This document shows positions 62,397-64,000 of a DNA stretch of 64,000 nt, in pieces (the stretch's first letter is position 1; every line of letters starts with the position of its first letter). The notes beneath the pieces were generated by a model. It was not told the DNA's origin, made no database searches, and saw nothing but the letters and a program-made list of their open reading frames with translations. Position numbers and translations under genes: made by a program. The stretch is from Methylocella sp. (lineage in GTDB: Bacteria; Pseudomonadota; Alphaproteobacteria; Rhizobiales; Beijerinckiaceae): contig JBBCGG010000001.1 of the NCBI GenBank assembly GCA_037200525.1, positions 583,526 through 647,525 on the forward strand. The letters run 5' to 3'.

Positions 62397-63544
62397 GCCT
62401 GCGCGTCGCCATCCTCGCGCATTCGACCAATCCGCGCGGTGGCGTCATCCACGCGCTCGAGCTCGCCGACGCGCTTGTCGGACTTGGGCACGAGGCGACG
62501 GTGCACGCGCCAGATCCCAAAGGCAGCGGCTTTTTCCGCCAGACGAATTGCCGAACGGTGTCGGTTCCTGCGTCGGCGGCGCCCGTCGACGTGACTGAGA
62601 TGGTCAAGATTCGCATCGCCGAATACGTGCGCCATTTCGAAGATCCGGCAAATCGCGGGTTCGACGTTTATCACGCACAGGACGGCATATCGGGCAATGC
62701 GCTCGCAACCTTGAAGGCTCGCGGCTTGGTTGGCGCCGCGGCTCGCACCGTCCATCATGTCGACAACTTCAAGTCGGCGGATTTAGCGGCTTTGCAGACG
62801 CGCGCGATAGGCGCCGCCGACGCGCATTTTGTCGTTAGCCGGACATGGCGGGATTGGTTGGCTGAACGCTTCGACGTTTCTGCGACAGTCATCGGCAACG
62901 GGGTCGACTCCCGCCGTTTCACCAACGCGGCCGGCGATCGCGACGCTGAATTGCGCCAGCGCCTTGGCCTTGCGTCCGGCCCCGTGTTTCTTTCCGTCGG
63001 CGGCGTCGAAGAGCGCAAGAATACGATCCGCATCCTCGAAGCCTTCCAGCAGGTCCATAGCCTCTATCCATTGGCGCAGCTTGTCATCGCCGGCGGCGCA
63101 TCTTTGCTGGATCATGAAGCCTATCAGCAGATGTTCTCAGAGGCGCTGGAGGCCAGCGGATTGCCGGCGGGCGCCGTCATTCGCACAGGTCCGCTGGCGC
63201 AGGCGGATATGCCGTCTCTGTACCGCATCGCCGACGTCCTCGCCTTCCCGTCGCTGAAAGAGGGTTTTGGCCTCGTCGTGATCGAGGCGATGGCGAGCGG
63301 GACGCCGGTAGCGACCTCCAAAATTGCGCCTTTTACGGAATATCTCGGCGACAATGATGTTGCCTGGTGCGACCCGTTCAGTACGGCCTCGATCGCCAAC
63401 GCCATGATCGCCGCGCTTGCTGAACCATTGCGCAGTCGATTGATCGCCGCAGGCGGCGCGGTCGCTCGCAAACATGATTGGCGGAAGACGGCCAAGGCGC
63501 ATCTCGCCGCTTATGAAAATCTGAAGGAGCTTCGTCATGCCTGA
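62393..63544 (+). CDS. Glycosyltransferase family 4-like protein of the MSMEG_0565 (Nit1) type
   Basis: GT-B fold protein of 383 residues: N-terminal AILAHSTNPRGGVIHALELADAL, donor-binding C-terminal half with FLSVGGVEERKNTIRILEAF and the E-x7-E motif in PSLKEGFGLVVIEAMASGTPV (about 288-308). Transfers a sugar from a nucleotide donor to an unknown acceptor, suggesting that the Nit1 product is glycosylated. ATG 62393 overlaps the previous stop. Confidence 0.9.
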   Translation: MSLRVAILAHSTNPRGGVIHALELADALVGLGHEATVHAPDPKGSGFFRQTNCRTVSVPASAAPVDVTEMVKIRIAEYVRHFEDPANRGFDVYHAQDGISGNALATLKARGLVGAAARTVHHVDNFKSADLAALQTRAIGAADAHFVVSRTWRDWLAERFDVSATVIGNGVDSRRFTNAAGDRDAELRQRLGLASGPVFLSVGGVEERKNTIRILEAFQQVHSLYPLAQLVIAGGASLLDHEAYQQMFSEALEASGLPAGAVIRTGPLAQADMPSLYRIADVLAFPSLKEGFGLVVIEAMASGTPVATSKIAPFTEYLGDNDVAWCDPFSTASIANAMIAALAEPLRSRLIAAGGAVARKHDWRKTAKAHLAAYENLKELRHA

Positions 63545-63824
63545 GATGCATTTCAAAATCCGGTGGCCCGACGGCACAGCGGAACGCTGCTATTCGCCCT
63601 CGCTCGTAATCAAGGATTTTTTCGAAGCCGGAGCGAGCTATCCGCTTGCTGATTTCATTGAGAAAAGCCGCGCCGCCCTCAACATCGCCAGCGATCGCGT
63701 GAAGGCGAAATACGGCGCCCCATGTTCGCTTGCCCTCGGTCAACTCGCTCGCATTGAAGCGGCCGGAGCAAGGTTCGCCACGACGCCAAACGCTCGCGTC
63801 AGCGTCGAAGTCTTCGAGAATTAA
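63537..63824 (+). CDS. MSMEG_0570-family nitrogen starvation response protein
   Basis: Small protein of 95 residues conserved in Nit1 clusters. Begins [13 protein letters not shown], with an acidic/basic body and no membrane segment or cysteines of note except near residue 20 and 63. Function unknown. Overlaps the glycosyltransferase stop by 8 nt. Confidence 0.85.
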   Translation: MPEMHFKIRWPDGTAERCYSPSLVIKDFFEAGASYPLADFIEKSRAALNIASDRVKAKYGAPCSLALGQLARIEAAGARFATTPNARVSVEVFEN

Positions 63825-63847
63825 CGCTTACAGGAGGAGTTGTTCCG

Positions 63848-64000
63848 ATGAGCTCACGCCTACCTTCCCATCGCTCCGTCGTCGTCATTGGCGGCGGCCA
63901 AGCCGGTCTTTCAGCCAGTTATTTTTTGAAACAGCATGGCGTCGATCATATCATTCTTGAGAAAAACCGCATTGCGCACTCCTGGCGCACTCAACGCTGG
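63848..64000 (+). CDS. Flavin-dependent oxidoreductase of the MSMEG_0569 (Nit1) type, 5' part
   Basis: Cut by the window end; 51 residues visible. The Rossmann FAD-binding motif [21 protein letters not shown] and a following HSWRTQRW match group B flavin monooxygenases, and a flavoprotein is a regular member of Nit1 clusters. ATG 63848 follows AGGAGGAG. Confidence 0.85.
   Translation, partial: MSSRLPSHRSVVVIGGGQAGLSASYFLKQHGVDHIILEKNRIAHSWRTQRW

Noticed and set aside
1-64000. tRNA, rRNA, CRISPR arrays, insertion sequences, phage or integrase genes
   Set aside because: None recognised by reading both strands; no repeat-spacer pattern or transposase-like protein.

Overview
The window is about 64 kb of GC-rich chromosome from an alphaproteobacterium, most likely a methylotrophic Hyphomicrobiales member of the Beijerinckiaceae/Methylocystaceae type. 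This is an inference from content: a formate dehydrogenase operon next to a DHFR-like dihydromethanopterin reductase, a PEP carboxylase, a glyoxylate-dependent aminotransferase, and several operons for simple multicarbon or nitrogen compounds. No rRNA, tRNA, CRISPR array, insertion sequence or phage gene was seen. Genes are tightly packed, with many 4- to 14-nt start/stop overlaps and several GTG or TTG starts.

Layout. 1-2246: arsenic operon arsR-aqpS-arsC-arsH (minus), with a candidate ArsR operator at the arsR start. 2373-14437: a nine-gene minus-strand nitrogen operon (ABC importer SBP-permease-ATPase, creatininase-family hydrolase, type III glutamine synthetase-like ligase, two DUF1989 proteins, urea/guanidine carboxylase, allophanate hydrolase) behind a sigma-54-type promoter; the content fits guanidine rather than urea catabolism. 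14545-15664: a NikR-like regulator that lacks two of the four nickel ligands, and a HupE/UreJ protein. 16123-22841: LysR regulator, fdsGBA-D formate dehydrogenase and DmrA. fdsB carries a -1 frameshift, FdsA has Tyr where the catalytic His is expected, and fdsC is absent. 22879-30409: complete malonate decarboxylase set mdcACDEGBH divergent from malonate transporter madLM. 30669-34344: ethanolamine permease and ethanolamine ammonia-lyase eutBC. 34356-44790: PEP carboxylase, then MFS transporter, FAH-family hydratase and glyoxylate aminotransferase (minus), a GntR regulator and a large FAD/Fe-S oxidase (plus). 44993-49331: a small secreted protein, a GNAT protein and a ba3-type oxidase operon with a dihaem cytochrome c. 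49586-57913: 2-hydroxyacid dehydrogenase, Lon with Hsp20, DNA polymerase IV, an FAD hydroxylase and a MocR-type regulator. 58266-64000: a Nit1 cluster (Sll0783-like protein, nitrilase, radical SAM, GNAT, AIR-synthase-like, glycosyltransferase, MSMEG_0570-like protein, start of a flavoprotein) behind a textbook sigma-54 promoter.

How the parts work together. Nitrogen scavenging is the main theme. The guanidine/urea operon, ethanolamine lyase and Nit1 nitrilase all release ammonia, and two of the three have good sigma-54 (nitrogen-control) promoters. Carbon from these routes (formate, acetyl units from malonate, acetaldehyde from ethanolamine, glyoxylate) could enter a serine-cycle type metabolism through Fds, PEP carboxylase and the aminotransferase. 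The most notable points are the damaged or diverged fds operon, the ligand-depleted NikR paralogue beside the guanidine-type operon, and the Nit1 control region, where a sigma-54 promoter is combined with paired direct repeats shared with the divergent mocR gene.
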